A DNA stretch of 64,000 bases, from NCBI RefSeq assembly GCF_000001735.4, contig NC_003071.7, forward strand, positions 2,925,001 to 2,989,000, in the 5' to 3' direction. The DNA comes from Arabidopsis thaliana. Taxonomy: Eukaryota > Streptophyta > Magnoliopsida > Brassicales > Brassicaceae. Position numbers and translations under genes: made by a program. Shown here one piece after another: positions 1 to 11,238 of this stretch (its first letter is position 1; each line of letters begins with the position of its first letter). The notes under the pieces were generated by a model. That model searched no databases. It was not told where the DNA came from and worked only from the letters and a program-made list of their open reading frames with translations.

Positions 1-620
1 GTGAACTTAGCTTGTAACTAGATTTGATTGTATCTTACTCCATGGATATGTAGGAGAGTCTAGTTTACAATAGATGGAAAAGTACACAGAGCATATACAA
101 CAACAAAAACTAGAGTTAATCTACCTTCGCCATTTTCTCAATGGAAGTGAAAAAACAATCCCAATCTAGAGAAACTAACAAAGCCATATGATTCTTTTAC
201 TGATTTATTTACAACGGGAGAGTTGTGATACCAGTTATGCATTTGGTCTAAAGCTGAGATCTGAATATCTGTGTTAACTTATTGCTACCATTATTTGAAG
301 GCTTCTCTTTACTACCTATTGTACTCTCTTGTGTTTCTATAGTTTGTAATCATTTGGCTTTCATTATTTTTATTAGTCTTTGAGTCCATGACTTTCTCTT
401 TAATTTTATGATATTCCATCAGGGCCTGATCTATGGCAATTCTTCGACTGATTGCAATTCTCTGATGTCCAGCCTTTAATTTTCTTCTTAATTTTCTGCT
501 GTCCTATGATATATCCCATGAGGGCTTAATCTATCACACTCCTTTGACAGATTACAGTTATCTGATATTCAACCATTTCTAATCCAATAGTTATCGCTCT
601 CTCTCTTTCTCTGTTTGTAG
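1..620 (+). other. CAS1: 3' part of CAS1 intron 1, with an internal tandem duplication
   Basis: No coding exon is visible here. The stretch ends in a pyrimidine-rich tract and an AG at 619-620, directly before the first CAS1 exon in the window, so I read it as intron. The expected first exon (about 66 codons beginning MWKLK) is not present and must lie upstream. Positions about 407-482 and 505-583 are diverged direct copies of one segment: both begin TATGATAT, continue with a version of CATCAGGGCCTGATCTAT, and share a later TCTGAT block. Confidence 0.75.
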
Positions 621-3600
621 TTTTCAAGAGAAAATTTGATTAGCCCAGTTTTACCTCAAGTCAAAATCGAAGACACTGATGATGTTACAGAGGAGATGGT
701 GGAAACCACGTTAAAGAGGGGTCTAGATTTCTATTCAACTATACAGGCACACGACGGGCACTGGCCAGGTGATTATGGTGGTCCTATGTTTCTTCTCCCA
801 GGACTGGTCAGTTCATATGTTTCGTGCCTAAGCTTTCTTTTGCAAATTTTACGGAAAACTTGACAAAAACTACTTTTGATTACAGATAATTACACTCTCC
901 ATAACTGGAGCACTGAATACAGTATTGTCGGAACAACATAAACAAGAAATGCGCCGTTATCTCTATAATCACCAGGCAAGAAATTTCTCGTATCTTTACT
1001 ATAATTCTGTTTCCTTGCAATGCTGTACTTGGATTTTCCATCGCAAAATAGATGTTTACACATCTTTCTGTTTCAAAGATTTTCGTCTTCTACTTTCTAA
1101 TTGTTAAACTAATTTGCACTATTGGTGGCATGTGGTTTCAGAATGAGGACGGAGGTTGGGGTTTACATATTGAGGGCCCTAGCACCATGTTTGGGTCTGT
1201 GTTGAACTATGTTACTCTAAGGTTGCTTGGAGAAGGACCTAACGATGGAGATGGAGATATGGAGAAAGGACGAGACTGGATACTAAATCATGGTGGTGCT
1301 ACCAATATTACATCTTGGGGGAAAATGTGGCTATCGGTACTAAAGTTTTGACCTCTATCTGTCCTTTAAAGTTATCGTATGAAAATTTCTGTTACTTGAC
1401 TCATCTTTTTGCTTGGATCTGCTAATACTGTAAATAAAGGTACTTGGAGCTTTTGAATGGTCCGGAAATAACCCACTGCCACCTGAGATATGGCTTCTCC
1501 CATATTTCCTGCCAATACATCCAGGTAAAATGACAATCTCATGTGTTCTTGACTTTCTCAACTTATATACTGTTTAAATTTATTCTTTTCCCTGTCTCCA
1601 ATTGTTGATCTGACTAAACTATTCATTCAAATGAAGTGCCTCGTATTATCAATTCTTGGTTCAGCCGCTATTTATAAAGAATGGAAAAACCAGAGTGCTG
1701 TAACCATGCCCGTATCTGTTTTGTCTCCTTTATGCTTCCTTAGGTTCAACTATTTATTTGGGATTTAATTATAGTTATATTGGTAATGCGCTCCATAAGC
1801 AGTACATTATTTCAGACTTTATGATATGGAACACCCTCGATCATGGACAACTCAAGTGAAGTAAATCTTGAATTTTTTTGTAAATCTGCTTGGAATCGAG
1901 CATGATTCAAGCTTGTTCAAAGCACACTTATCGAATGTATTAACTATGTGTGGATTTACAAAGATGGATATGGTTTTCTTTTGCTACAACTTGCTTTTTA
2001 GTTCTTATGCATATTGCTATAGTGCACAGTAAAGCATCAGAATAAGATTAATTTTCTCTTGCTCCAGGAAGGATGTGGTGCCATTGTCGAATGGTGTACT
2101 TGCCGATGTCGTATTTGTATGGAAAAAGGTTTGTGGGTCCCATAACGTCCACTGTTTTATCACTGAGAAAGGAGCTTTTCACAGTACCATATCATGAAGT
2201 CAACTGGAATGAAGCACGCAACCTTTGCGCAAAGGTTCGTGGAATGGATGGTGGATTTTGCAACTATGCTAACACATAAGCTCATCCTTTGACGAAGTTA
2301 CTTCCTTTCTTAAAAGACCTGAGCATTTGCAGTTTAAATGAGATCCTTGTTTGGCTGAATAACACAATTAGATTAAATGATTCCTACTAGAATATACAGT
2401 ACTCAAAATATAGGTTTTTACACATATCGATGTGTATTCAGATGCTCAGGGGTAACTGTTTTGATGCTGATAGTTGCTTTTTTATTGAAGGAGGATTTAT
2501 ACTACCCACATCCACTTGTGCAAGATATTCTTTGGGCATCACTTCATAAGATTGTTGAGCCTGTTCTGATGCGATGGCCTGGTGCAAATTTGAGAGAAAA
2601 GGCTATAAGAACCGCAATAGAACATATTCATTATGAAGATGAGAATACTAGGTACATCTGCATAGGTCCCGTGAACAAGGTATGCAAACTTCCACTACAG
2701 CCTCTGTACCATTGTCTTAACGATTGTTATTATTCTCTTTCGCAAGTTCAGTATGAGGATATGTTCGACTTTGTGTTTTCTTTCTGTTTATGATTCCTCT
2801 ACTATTTTTTTTGCCAGCCAATCCTCTTCTTTAATCATCTGTGTTCTGTGCTGTTATAGGTATTAAATATGCTTTGCTGTTGGGTAGAAGACCCAAACTC
2901 AGAGGCTTTCAAGTTGCACCTACCAAGAATCCATGACTTTCTCTGGTTAGCTGAAGATGGAATGAAGATGCAGGTACCGCATATTTGTATATATGATTAT
3001 GTTATGTAGATTATATGGACCACGGTTACTGCTGAACCAGTACAAATATTATGTCTCTGGAATCATTAGCTCAACAGTATACAAATATACACTAAAAAAT
3101 TTGATAGTACTCAGAATGGCTTTACTACATTAACTTATATGAAGTTGGGAGTTTTACCTAGTATGTGTTTGATAGAATCATAAGAAAGAAACGAACAACC
3201 TTGATAAAGCTCTTCCCTGTTTCTTTTTCCTCCAGCCAACCAAAGCCCCTACTTTACTTTCTATCCAATTACTAGTTATAAACATTGAACCTGTTGTCCA
3301 TACTCTAATGCAGCAGCTATTGACAGGGTTATAACGGAAGCCAGCTATGGGATACAGGTTTTGCTATTCAAGCGATTTTGGCAACTAACCTCGTCGAAGA
3401 ATATGGGCCCGTTTTGGAAAAAGCACATTCATTTGTCAAGAATTCCCAGGTTTGGGATAGGCAGTTAATGAAAATCAGCGTGTTGCTTTGGATGTTCTTT
3501 TCCCTCTCATGATTGTTTCTTTTCATGGTATAGGTGTTAGAAGACTGCCCTGGAGATCTGAATTACTGGTATCGCCACATTTCTAAAGGGGCTTGGCCTT

Positions 3601-5295
3601 TCTCAACTGCAGATCACGGTTGGCCCATCTCTGACTGCACCGCAGAAGGACTGAAAGTAATAATAATGCGACAGAGTTACCTTTCAGGATTTCTTTTCTG
3701 GTGGTAATTAGTTTTGTAATTCCTCTTCAGGCTGCTCTTTTGCTATCCAAAGTTCCCAAGGCGATTGTTGGTGAACCAATAGATGCAAAACGGTTATATG
3801 AAGCTGTTAATGTTATCATTTCTTTACAGGTTAGATTTGGTTTCTAATACAGATTGGTGCTTCGATCAGTCATATGTCGTCTTTCTGCTCTGTTGACCTT
3901 TTGTTTTTTAAATGCATATTTTGAAAACCAAAACAGTTTCCTTGTCTAATCAGCTGAAAATTTCTGATGTCAGAATGCAGATGGAGGCCTCGCAACATAT
4001 GAGCTCACCAGGTCATACCCTTGGTTAGAGGTATTGTCTGTGTGCCTAGATAATATATACTTTCTGTATCTCTGTGTCCAACACATATTTGCCTTAGTCC
4101 CCTTTGCTTGAGGTTTTAAGTGAAAAGTTTACTCATTTCTGTTGGCAGCTAATCAACCCAGCAGAAACCTTTGGCGATATTGTTATTGATTATCCGTAAG
4201 GCACTAGCATATTCCATTGATTGAATCATCTGGTTAATCTTATTTTATGTTTTGCAAATTTCTCTTGATGTGCAAGAATGGTTCTGTAGTTACGTGGAAT
4301 GTACATCAGCTGCTATCCAAGCTTTGATATCATTTCGAAAGCTGTATCCTGGTCATCGAAAGAAGGAAGTAGATGAGTGCATTGAGAAGGCGGTTAAGTT
4401 CATTGAATCCATTCAAGCAGCAGATGGCTCATGGTAAGTCTCTATTCATTATAAATCTATTTGCAGAATTACATATTTTCCTATATTTTATCTTTGTATC
4501 TTCTAGTTGGTTTCTTTTTGGTAACCTGTGATATTTCCCTAGGTATGGATCATGGGCTGTTTGCTTCACGTATGGTACGTGGTTTGGAGTGAAAGGGCTG
4601 GTAGCTGTTGGAAAAACATTGAAAAACTCTCCACATGTTGCTAAAGCTTGTGAATTTCTATTGTCGAAACAACAACCTTCGGGCGGCTGGGGAGAAAGCT
4701 ATCTTTCATGTCAAGACAAGGTTAATAATTACTTTGTATGTTCACTAAACTCTTACTTACTGCTCTACTTGATGAATCGTTTCTTTTTTACTTTTATGAA
4801 TAGGTCTATTCAAACCTTGATGGCAACAGATCTCACGTCGTGAATACAGCATGGGCTATGCTCGCACTCATTGGTGCTGGGCAAGTGAGTAAATTCCTTA
4901 AGAAACTTTGTACTTCAGTTCATCGTGCTGCAAGGCGGGGGGATTGCTCATTCTTGTCCTCTCTCTCTTTCCATTTACAATTTTATCTCTTTGTTTGTGT
5001 TCTTATTAGGCTGAGGTAGACCGGAAACCACTACACCGGGCTGCAAGATACTTGATTAATGCTCAAATGGAGAATGGTGATTTTCCACAACAGGTAACAA
5101 GTTGCATCAACCACATCATTGTTTGGATTTTCTCTTAGTTAACGGTTAAGTGATTATCTTGACTCTCTATATCAGGAAATAATGGGAGTCTTCAATAGGA
5201 ACTGCATGATAACATATGCCGCGTATCGAAACATTTTTCCGATATGGGCTTTGGGGGAGTACCGTTGTCAGGTATTATTGCAACAAGGAGAATGA
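621..5295 (+). CDS. CAS1: Cycloartenol synthase (oxidosqualene cyclase), 5' partial
   Basis: The enzyme cyclises 2,3-oxidosqualene to cycloartenol, the first committed step of plant sterol synthesis, at the endoplasmic reticulum. Exons seen: 621-806, 886-975, 1142-1336, 1440-1524, 2068-2234, 2491-2679, 2860-2973, 3327-3449, 3534-3656, 3731-3829, 3974-4030, 4149-4195, 4290-4433, 4543-4720, 4804-4884, 5010-5093, 5176-5295. They join in phase to 693 residues plus stop; exon 1 (about 66 codons) is outside the window. The catalytic acid motif DCTAE is present. Tyr, His and Ile fall at 410, 477 and 481 if the motif Asp is D483, the combination known to favour cycloartenol over lanosterol or amyrin products. 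QW-type repeats (for example [16 protein letters not shown]) are kept and the protein ends VLLQQGE. The reading frame is intact. The intron after 975 has a GC donor. Family assignment is certain; the specific name rests on residues and on recall of the Arabidopsis protein. Confidence 0.95.
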
Positions 5296-7270
5296 ATTAA
5301 GTGTTCAAATTAGTTATTTCTCTAGGGAAGGAACTGTGTAGCTTCCATGCTTTACTCTTTCCAAAGTTGTGTTATCCGTAATGGATCTGCTCTGATGGTT
5401 ACGTGAACCAATCTTTGTGTAATTGTTTCAAACTCAAATCTTGGTTGCAGATTTTGTTGGGTTCTCTTGAATACCCCATTTTAGGATAATGTCTTGTTTT
5501 GTGAAAACAGACATTTTTCTTGTATTTGTTTTTTTAATTCATGTTTCCCGCTTAGGTCGTGTCTCCGGTGGTTTCCCACTTTGCTCAAAATATTGGTTTT
5601 GACTGGTTGCTTTTACTAAGCAATTTTTTTCATCTAAAATAAGTTTTCCCTTGGATTCCTGGGATGATGCTCATTTAATTCCCCAAGTATGGTGTGGGCA
5701 ATTTTTTATTTCTAAATAGTCAATGTTTACAGAATATATAATATTAGTCAAATAAAACTTAATATACTTAGATAAGTCTCTAAATATATATTAAAGGCGG
5801 TTAGCCGGAATTTTTCTGTTTTTTTGTTTTATATGAATAATTTTCGATTTTAAACGGATACCTAGTTTCCGCTTTGCCGGAGTTTATTACCATCTTAGTT
5901 TGGATTGTTTTCCATCTAAGTTTGGTTTATTTTGTTCATCTTTCTACCAAAGCTAAATCCAAATTCCGCTATTTATAAGATTGGTTTCTTTCCTTTAACC
6001 GTAGCTTGGCTCTTCTCAAATGATTAGAGTAATATCTTCGCTAAAATTACTTCGTTATCATACGAAGTTGACCTCATATGATAGGTCAAAAGGCGGAGCT
6101 TCTATCTTTGAGCTTGAGTTGAAGCAAAAAAGATCTGAAAATTCTTCAATCTTACGAGACGGTTCCAATCTAAGAGGGCGGCAATACAACTGTAGAAAGA
6201 TCTATCAAGTGGTTATTTGGAGTAAAAGCTGATTTCATTGAAGAAACTTAGATCAATAAGGAATATCAGCTTCGGTGGTGGCGGTGAGCTGAACGGAGAT
6301 TGTGACGGAAGACGGTGAATATTGCAGATCCAATCTTTGTTGCTTTTCATCCACACACGTGTCTTACACCTGTCAAAATATGGGCTTAATTCTGAAATAT
6401 ATTTTATGTATTTTAATATGTAAAGTCCAGGTTGTTGGGCTTCCAGATAACCACTTGTAATGCCCATGAGCTTTGTTTTCCATATAAATAGATTTGGTCG
6501 ACAAAAAAAAAAAGATCAGTCTCTAAATTTTTTCCCAAATTAAAACCTAAGAACCCTAAAATCTAAAGTTAATATGTTTAATTTTTATTTTTGTAAAGAA
6601 CCGCAACTTAATATTGTTCAATCTCTATTTCTTCTCGAAACTTACCACAAAACATCGCAGCTAGCGGCCAAATCCACCCTCTCTTCTCCTCTGTCCAAAT
6701 CCTCTTTCTATTACCGTCTTCACGATCACTCGATACCATTAAAACATCACTTCATGGCGGAAAAAAAACTTTGTCAAGAAATTGTGAATATTTCTTCGAT
6801 TTTGAGAAAAATTTAGTCTTTTGGGTTCTTATGTTTTAATTTGGAATTTTTTTTTGGTTTATCAAGTTGTATTCCTCTATAGTTTCACCTATTAGAAAAG
6901 TAGAGTAAAACAAAGCAATTTTTCCTTCTAAAGTAATACATCCATAACGTAAATAAAAAAAAAAAGAAATTTGCGTGTTTGTTTTGGTCTTTAATACAAG
7001 ACTGTTTTATTGTTAAATCCAAGCCAACAACATCTACCAAAAACAATTTAAACTTCCCGTAAGTTAACACTATCTATCTCCTATAGGCTAGAGGAAACTA
7101 ACAAGAATTGAGCCGGAAAAAAAGGTAACATGAAATGGAGATGTTAGTATACCTTTTTCATTGTTTTGTTTTCTCCCATGCATGCTTGAGACTTTGAACA
7201 GATTATTATCACTTACAAGAAGACAAGTCATAAGATATAAGTAGACAAGACCAAAGAAAAGAAAATGGCT
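5296..7270. other. Intergenic, CAS1 3' flank
   Basis: The first few hundred bases after the CAS1 stop probably hold its 3' UTR. The remainder is AT-rich with scattered short ORFs (for example 6020-6232 and 6574-6816) that show no recognisable domain and no splice logic. I see no gene here. Confidence 0.6.
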
Positions 7271-7271
7271 G

Positions 7272-7680
7272 GGAGGTCGCCGGTAATCAACCAAGGACCA
7301 GATCTAGTGGAGTAGACTTCCTGAAGGAGAGACCACACCTGAAGTCTTTCTGATCTCTCTGGCTCTCCATACAAAAAGGTAGCATAAAAAGATTTACCCT
7401 TAGCAGTTATTTTTGTGTCCATAAAGTGAATATAGGAGCTGATAATTTCCACTTGTAAACTTGACCTCCAGAAAAGAGCTAAACCACCAGCAGCAGGAGA
7501 AAGGGGTGCAACCAAATGATTTGAGTTATTGTCTAGCCACTGAAGCGTTTGCAGGACATTTTCAGAGGTATTCTTGGTTTCCATGAGGAATAGAATGTCG
7601 GGAAATATCGATTTACGAATTTTTTTTAACCGCTGGACTGTCATGGGATTCCCCAACCCACAACAGTTCCAGCTTACTAT
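7272..7680 (-). pseudogene. LINE ORF2 endonuclease domain, 3'-truncated
   Basis: The minus strand from about 7680 reads IVSWNCCGLGNPMTVQRLK, the conserved start of plant LINE ORF2 endonucleases. FLMETKN, GGLALFWR, ATFLYGEP and GPWLITGD follow in the correct order. Endonucleases of this type nick genomic DNA to prime reverse transcription. The usual initiating methionine is not visible (the position reads TTA), and the frame leaves LINE homology after WLITGD at about 7275, where DFNEI would be expected. Only about 135 residues of a protein normally exceeding 1,000 remain, so it is non-functional. Confidence 0.75.
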
Positions 7681-7682
7681 CC

Positions 7683-9446
7683 TTAAGGAAGCGGGGCTAA
7701 TGGATTATGAAAATCCACTTTATTTTTCTGGGCTGCAGGAATTAAGAAAATCTTTGGATTTGCAGGTTTCTTCGATTTTGGACAGGCAGCCTTAGAGGAG
7801 GGGTTACCTCCTTGTAGAGCTGCAAAAGATGAAGGTAGATTAGATCCAGTTCCTTTCTTTGGTGAGTTCCTTACAAGATTTCTCTTTTGGCTTTTGGCTC
7901 CAATTAACTTTGAGGAGGAATTTGCAGGATTCTTTGAATTGGTTTTAGCCAGTGGTGGTCGACCTCTTCCTCTTTTCACCTGGACTACATGAGAACTAGT
8001 AGGTAGGGAAGGATCCTCCCTAACAGATACACGAGGCTCAGGGGAAGCAGGAAGGGCAAGTCCAATGGGGTCAGCACTGGAAATGGAAGCAGCGGCGGCT
8101 TCAATTATTTGGTCAGTTGTATTACTCATCAAGTTTCTAGCCTCGCCTTGAATAACTCTTTGTTTCCTAGCTGCGCTCTCAATGGGATCAACACACGTCA
8201 AGTATTAAATAGTGACTTCACGCAGTTCACCAAGGACTTGATCTTTGGAAGGTATGACAACTGGGGGGAAGAGACCTCAGAAAGTCTTTGATTCCAGTTA
8301 GAGAGAGGAGCAGGCAGGAGAGGTGGAGTTTGAGGGTCCGGGGAGAGGACATCTCTCTCAAGAGGGGGTCTTCTTGTTCTGGAAGAATCAGAGGTTTCCT
8401 GGGAAAATCTTGGTACATTTGAGTGTTTTTCTTGCCATTAGAGATTCCCCAGATTAGCAGAACCCGCACCATGAGGGTGGTTAGTGTGATAAACTTGAGC
8501 TTTAGAGCTAGGCCGTGCTCTATACCCTGAGGATAATAGTGAAACACTTCTTTGCGGAAAGACACTTCTAGACCTTTCTCCAGAGGGGAGGTTAGTTCTA
8601 TCCACCGCAGAATAATGTTTATGAGAAGAGGATCCGTGGCCCTGAGAGGAAGCATTAGGAGAGATCCCTCTACCATGGCTTTTGGATGCAACGAAGTTGT
8701 CTGCAGGGGTATAGTAATTCCTAGAGACACCACCTGAGCCTCGGGAATGAGTAGAGGTGGGCGGTTTAGATTTTTCTGAAGAAGAAATTAAACCTGGGCA
8801 ATCCTTAATGTCATGAGATAGTCTTAGACAATGGCGGCAGTGATTTTTCAGGTTTTTATAATCAAGAAGCACTAAGGCTTCACTACCATCAGGGAACTCT
8901 ACCACTATCTCTTTTGTTAGGGGTTGGAGTCCATTGATAAGCACTTTGAGTTTGACAGAAGAAGAAGAGATCTCCATATCCAAGATTTCACCAAGCTCTT
9001 CACTAATGGTTTTTAACATTTCCTCTTGCCAGTAATGTTTACGGAGACCTTGGAGTTCAATCCAAAAAGGCAGCATAGATGGAAAGGAGTCACAGAAAAC
9101 TGTCCCATTTTTGGAGAATGACCATCCATTGGTCATAATGGTAAGGTCTATTATCTAGAACCTTCTACATATCCTCTTCAAAATCAAATTTAAACTGGAA
9201 ACACCCTTTTCCCAGACCTGAGCCCACAACCTTTCCTTTGAGGTTCCATCTGTTGGAGAGGAAAGGAAAGAGAGACCAGAGACGTTGAGCCGCTGGATTA
9301 GTGAGTCGACCCATGAGAGTGAGAGCATTTGCTTTAATAAGCTCTGAAGTATCTAGGTCTAGAGCTCAGATTCGTTTGCGAGTTGGAGAGGAGTAGCCTC
9401 TTGCTAAACTTTTGCCTTTAAGGTGAGCATGGATTCTTGTACTCAT
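7683..9446 (-). pseudogene. LINE ORF1 (DUF4283 / CCHC zinc knuckle), broken
   Basis: The likely start is the ATG at 9446 (MSTRIHAHLKGKSL...). The N-terminal part carries the pattern usual for plant LINE ORF1 proteins, which bind nucleic acid and accompany the element RNA: a segment ending KVLDNRPYH(Y)DQW, then PFWIELQGLRKHYW, and a zinc knuckle CRHCLRLSHDIKDC (CX2CX4HX4C) read from near 8850. In-frame stops occur near 9360 and 9165, and the C-terminal region shifts frame between about 8440 and 8200. The low-complexity basic C terminus ends at 7683, close to the start of the endonuclease frame, as in intact LINEs. Confidence 0.72.
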
Positions 9447-9830
9447 GGTTAGGTTTGGGTAATAAATGAGAACATGGTAATAGTTGGGGGAAACGAACTT
9501 TCAAGGAGCAATAAATTTTCAGGAGCAGCCGGAGGAAGTTGCAGATAGGTTTAAACACAGTTCAACAGGGTTAAAACAGGGTTACCAGGATAGCAGAGGG
9601 AGGGGATATACCTGAAGGAGAGCAGATATATCAGATGGTAGCAAGAAGGAAGTTTCAGAGGGAGAAAACATCAGGTCCACGCTGGAGAAGTTCATCAGAA
9701 ACCTCGCAAACGCACCGGAAAAAGCTAGCCTGGCTAGGGACCGTTGGGTATTGCTAAAAATAGGAGGGAAAAGTGGTTGAGATCCGGTTAGTAGCAAGTA
9801 CCATACTTCTAATAGCCGTCTTGATTACAG

Positions 9831-11177
9831 TGCCTACTAGAATGACTCTCTAAGGGTGTAAAAAGACATGAAAGCTGGGGTTGAAATTTTTTATTACAGT
9901 TATGCCATTTAGATTTTAATTTTGTTTGTTTTCATTATTTATGTCTGTTTTAATTGAATATAATTATGAGAATTGAAAAGAATAAATATTTAATTATGTG
10001 GATATTGTAGACCTATTACATCTAAACATAATTACGACCACATATAAAACCTAATTTTGAGAGAGCCGATTAAGGGCGGCAAAAGGAGAAGCGATTTCCG
10101 ACGACGACTTGAGAGGCGGTATCCGGCGACGATTGTTGTTTAAATCCGACAACGAGAGGAGAAGCGAGTACGGAGGAAGACAGGAGAGTCGAGCTGATTA
10201 ATTAAGGGCGACTTTATGAGCCGAAGCTAGGAGCGATGGACTCTTGAAAGGAGGTTAGTTATTAACAACTAAGTTTTGGTAATATTAGTGTTAAGGAACC
10301 GAAATGCATTTATGTTGTCGGCTTTTGTGTATATGAAAGTTGTCGGAAAATGACGGACATAATGTCTTCTTATTTTAAGTTGATGAACACAATCTTATGT
10401 ATGTCATAAAATGCGATTGACGTATTCTTGAATATGTTGTTTGAGAAGCATTTGGGTGACGAAAGAGAATTAAGTGTTATGTTGTTTATAATTTGAAATT
10501 CGCGCAGTTGATTTGTACAGTAGACTTAAAAAATATAAGTTGTATGATGATAGAGGTTTTGAACTGATGGTAGACATAATGCGTATGTAAGTCTGTCTAA
10601 AAAAACTAATGCATTTGATTATAAAGAAGTTTAGGCCGTTAATGATATGTGGAACTTGAAGAAACAGAGTGTCTGAAGTTCAACAGGCGTGTCTGAAGCA
10701 ACACAGAGCAGAACAAAGGAACAGAGGAAGCGGAAAAGAAGCAGTTGCTTTTGCCAGCGTGGCATGTTGATTGGAGTGAAGAAAAGGCGTATCACTTTAG
10801 ACAAAGGAGACGAAGTCGTCAGACAGAGGACGTGGGCCTAGTGTCAAGATAATGATGAGGAGCTAGACTTGGACCTTCTAGATAAAGTGGAGCATCCTGC
10901 CTTTTCCGAGAAACTACATAAGAGAAGTTTCGGTCTCTTAGTAGAACTTGTTCTTGTGGGTTTTATTGGTGAGTGAACAAAGTGAGCACACGGTTGTTGT
11001 TGTGTTTGTGAGCTGGGTAGTTTTAGTATCTGACATGAGCAAATCAGGTTGTTGATGTTGCGTAACACTGTCCAAAGTTATCTGTGATTGATCAGTTTGA
11101 AAGTTGTTCTAATAAAGTGTGTTTATTGGAGTTGTGTTCTTTGTCTTGTCAAAGTACTTAGAGTTCTTTTACTACAA
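9831..11177 (+). other. Non-coding stretch including a probable 5' LTR end
   Basis: No gene is visible. The 3' end (TTACTACA, ending 11177) lies directly before a tRNA-Met primer-binding site, so the last several hundred bases are probably the 5' LTR and leader of the retrotransposon whose gag follows. I could not fix the left LTR edge and found no matching 3' LTR downstream in the window. A small direct repeat (GTGTCTGAAG...CAAC) sits near 10670-10705. Confidence 0.45.
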
Positions 11178-11179
11178 TT

Positions 11180-11191
11180 GGTATCAGAGCG
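11180..11191 (+). other. Retrotransposon primer-binding site (tRNA-iMet)
   Basis: The sequence TGGTATCAGAGC is complementary to the 3' end of plant initiator tRNA-Met and is the standard minus-strand priming site of Copia and many Gypsy elements. It lies two bases after the putative LTR end and about 50 bases before the gag ATG, as expected for an LTR retrotransposon. Confidence 0.8.
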
Positions 11192-11238
11192 GGTAACCAA
11201 TCTGAGATTAGTATATCTGAACAGGTTAGATCCTAATT

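Larger units (their letters stand above)
7270..9830 (-). mobile_element. LINE (non-LTR retrotransposon) remnant lacking reverse transcriptase
   Basis: Reading the minus strand, there is a 5' leader, an ORF1 with a DUF4283-like domain and a CCHC knuckle, and the first part of ORF2 (apurinic-endonuclease-like domain). Homology stops abruptly near 7275, just after the endonuclease motif WLITGD. No reverse transcriptase, RNase H or poly(A) tail follows. LINE copies normally lose their 5' end, so loss of the 3' half suggests a later deletion or rearrangement. No target duplication was identified and the outer right boundary near 9830 is approximate. Confidence 0.75.

Noticed and set aside
621-5295. 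Lupeol, beta-amyrin or camelliol synthase identity for the cyclase
   Set aside because: The Tyr/His/Ile active-site set and the N-terminal and C-terminal wording fit cycloartenol synthase; the LUP-type proteins differ at these places.
6020-6816. Short host gene downstream of CAS1
   Set aside because: Small unrelated frames without domain, intron structure or coding bias.
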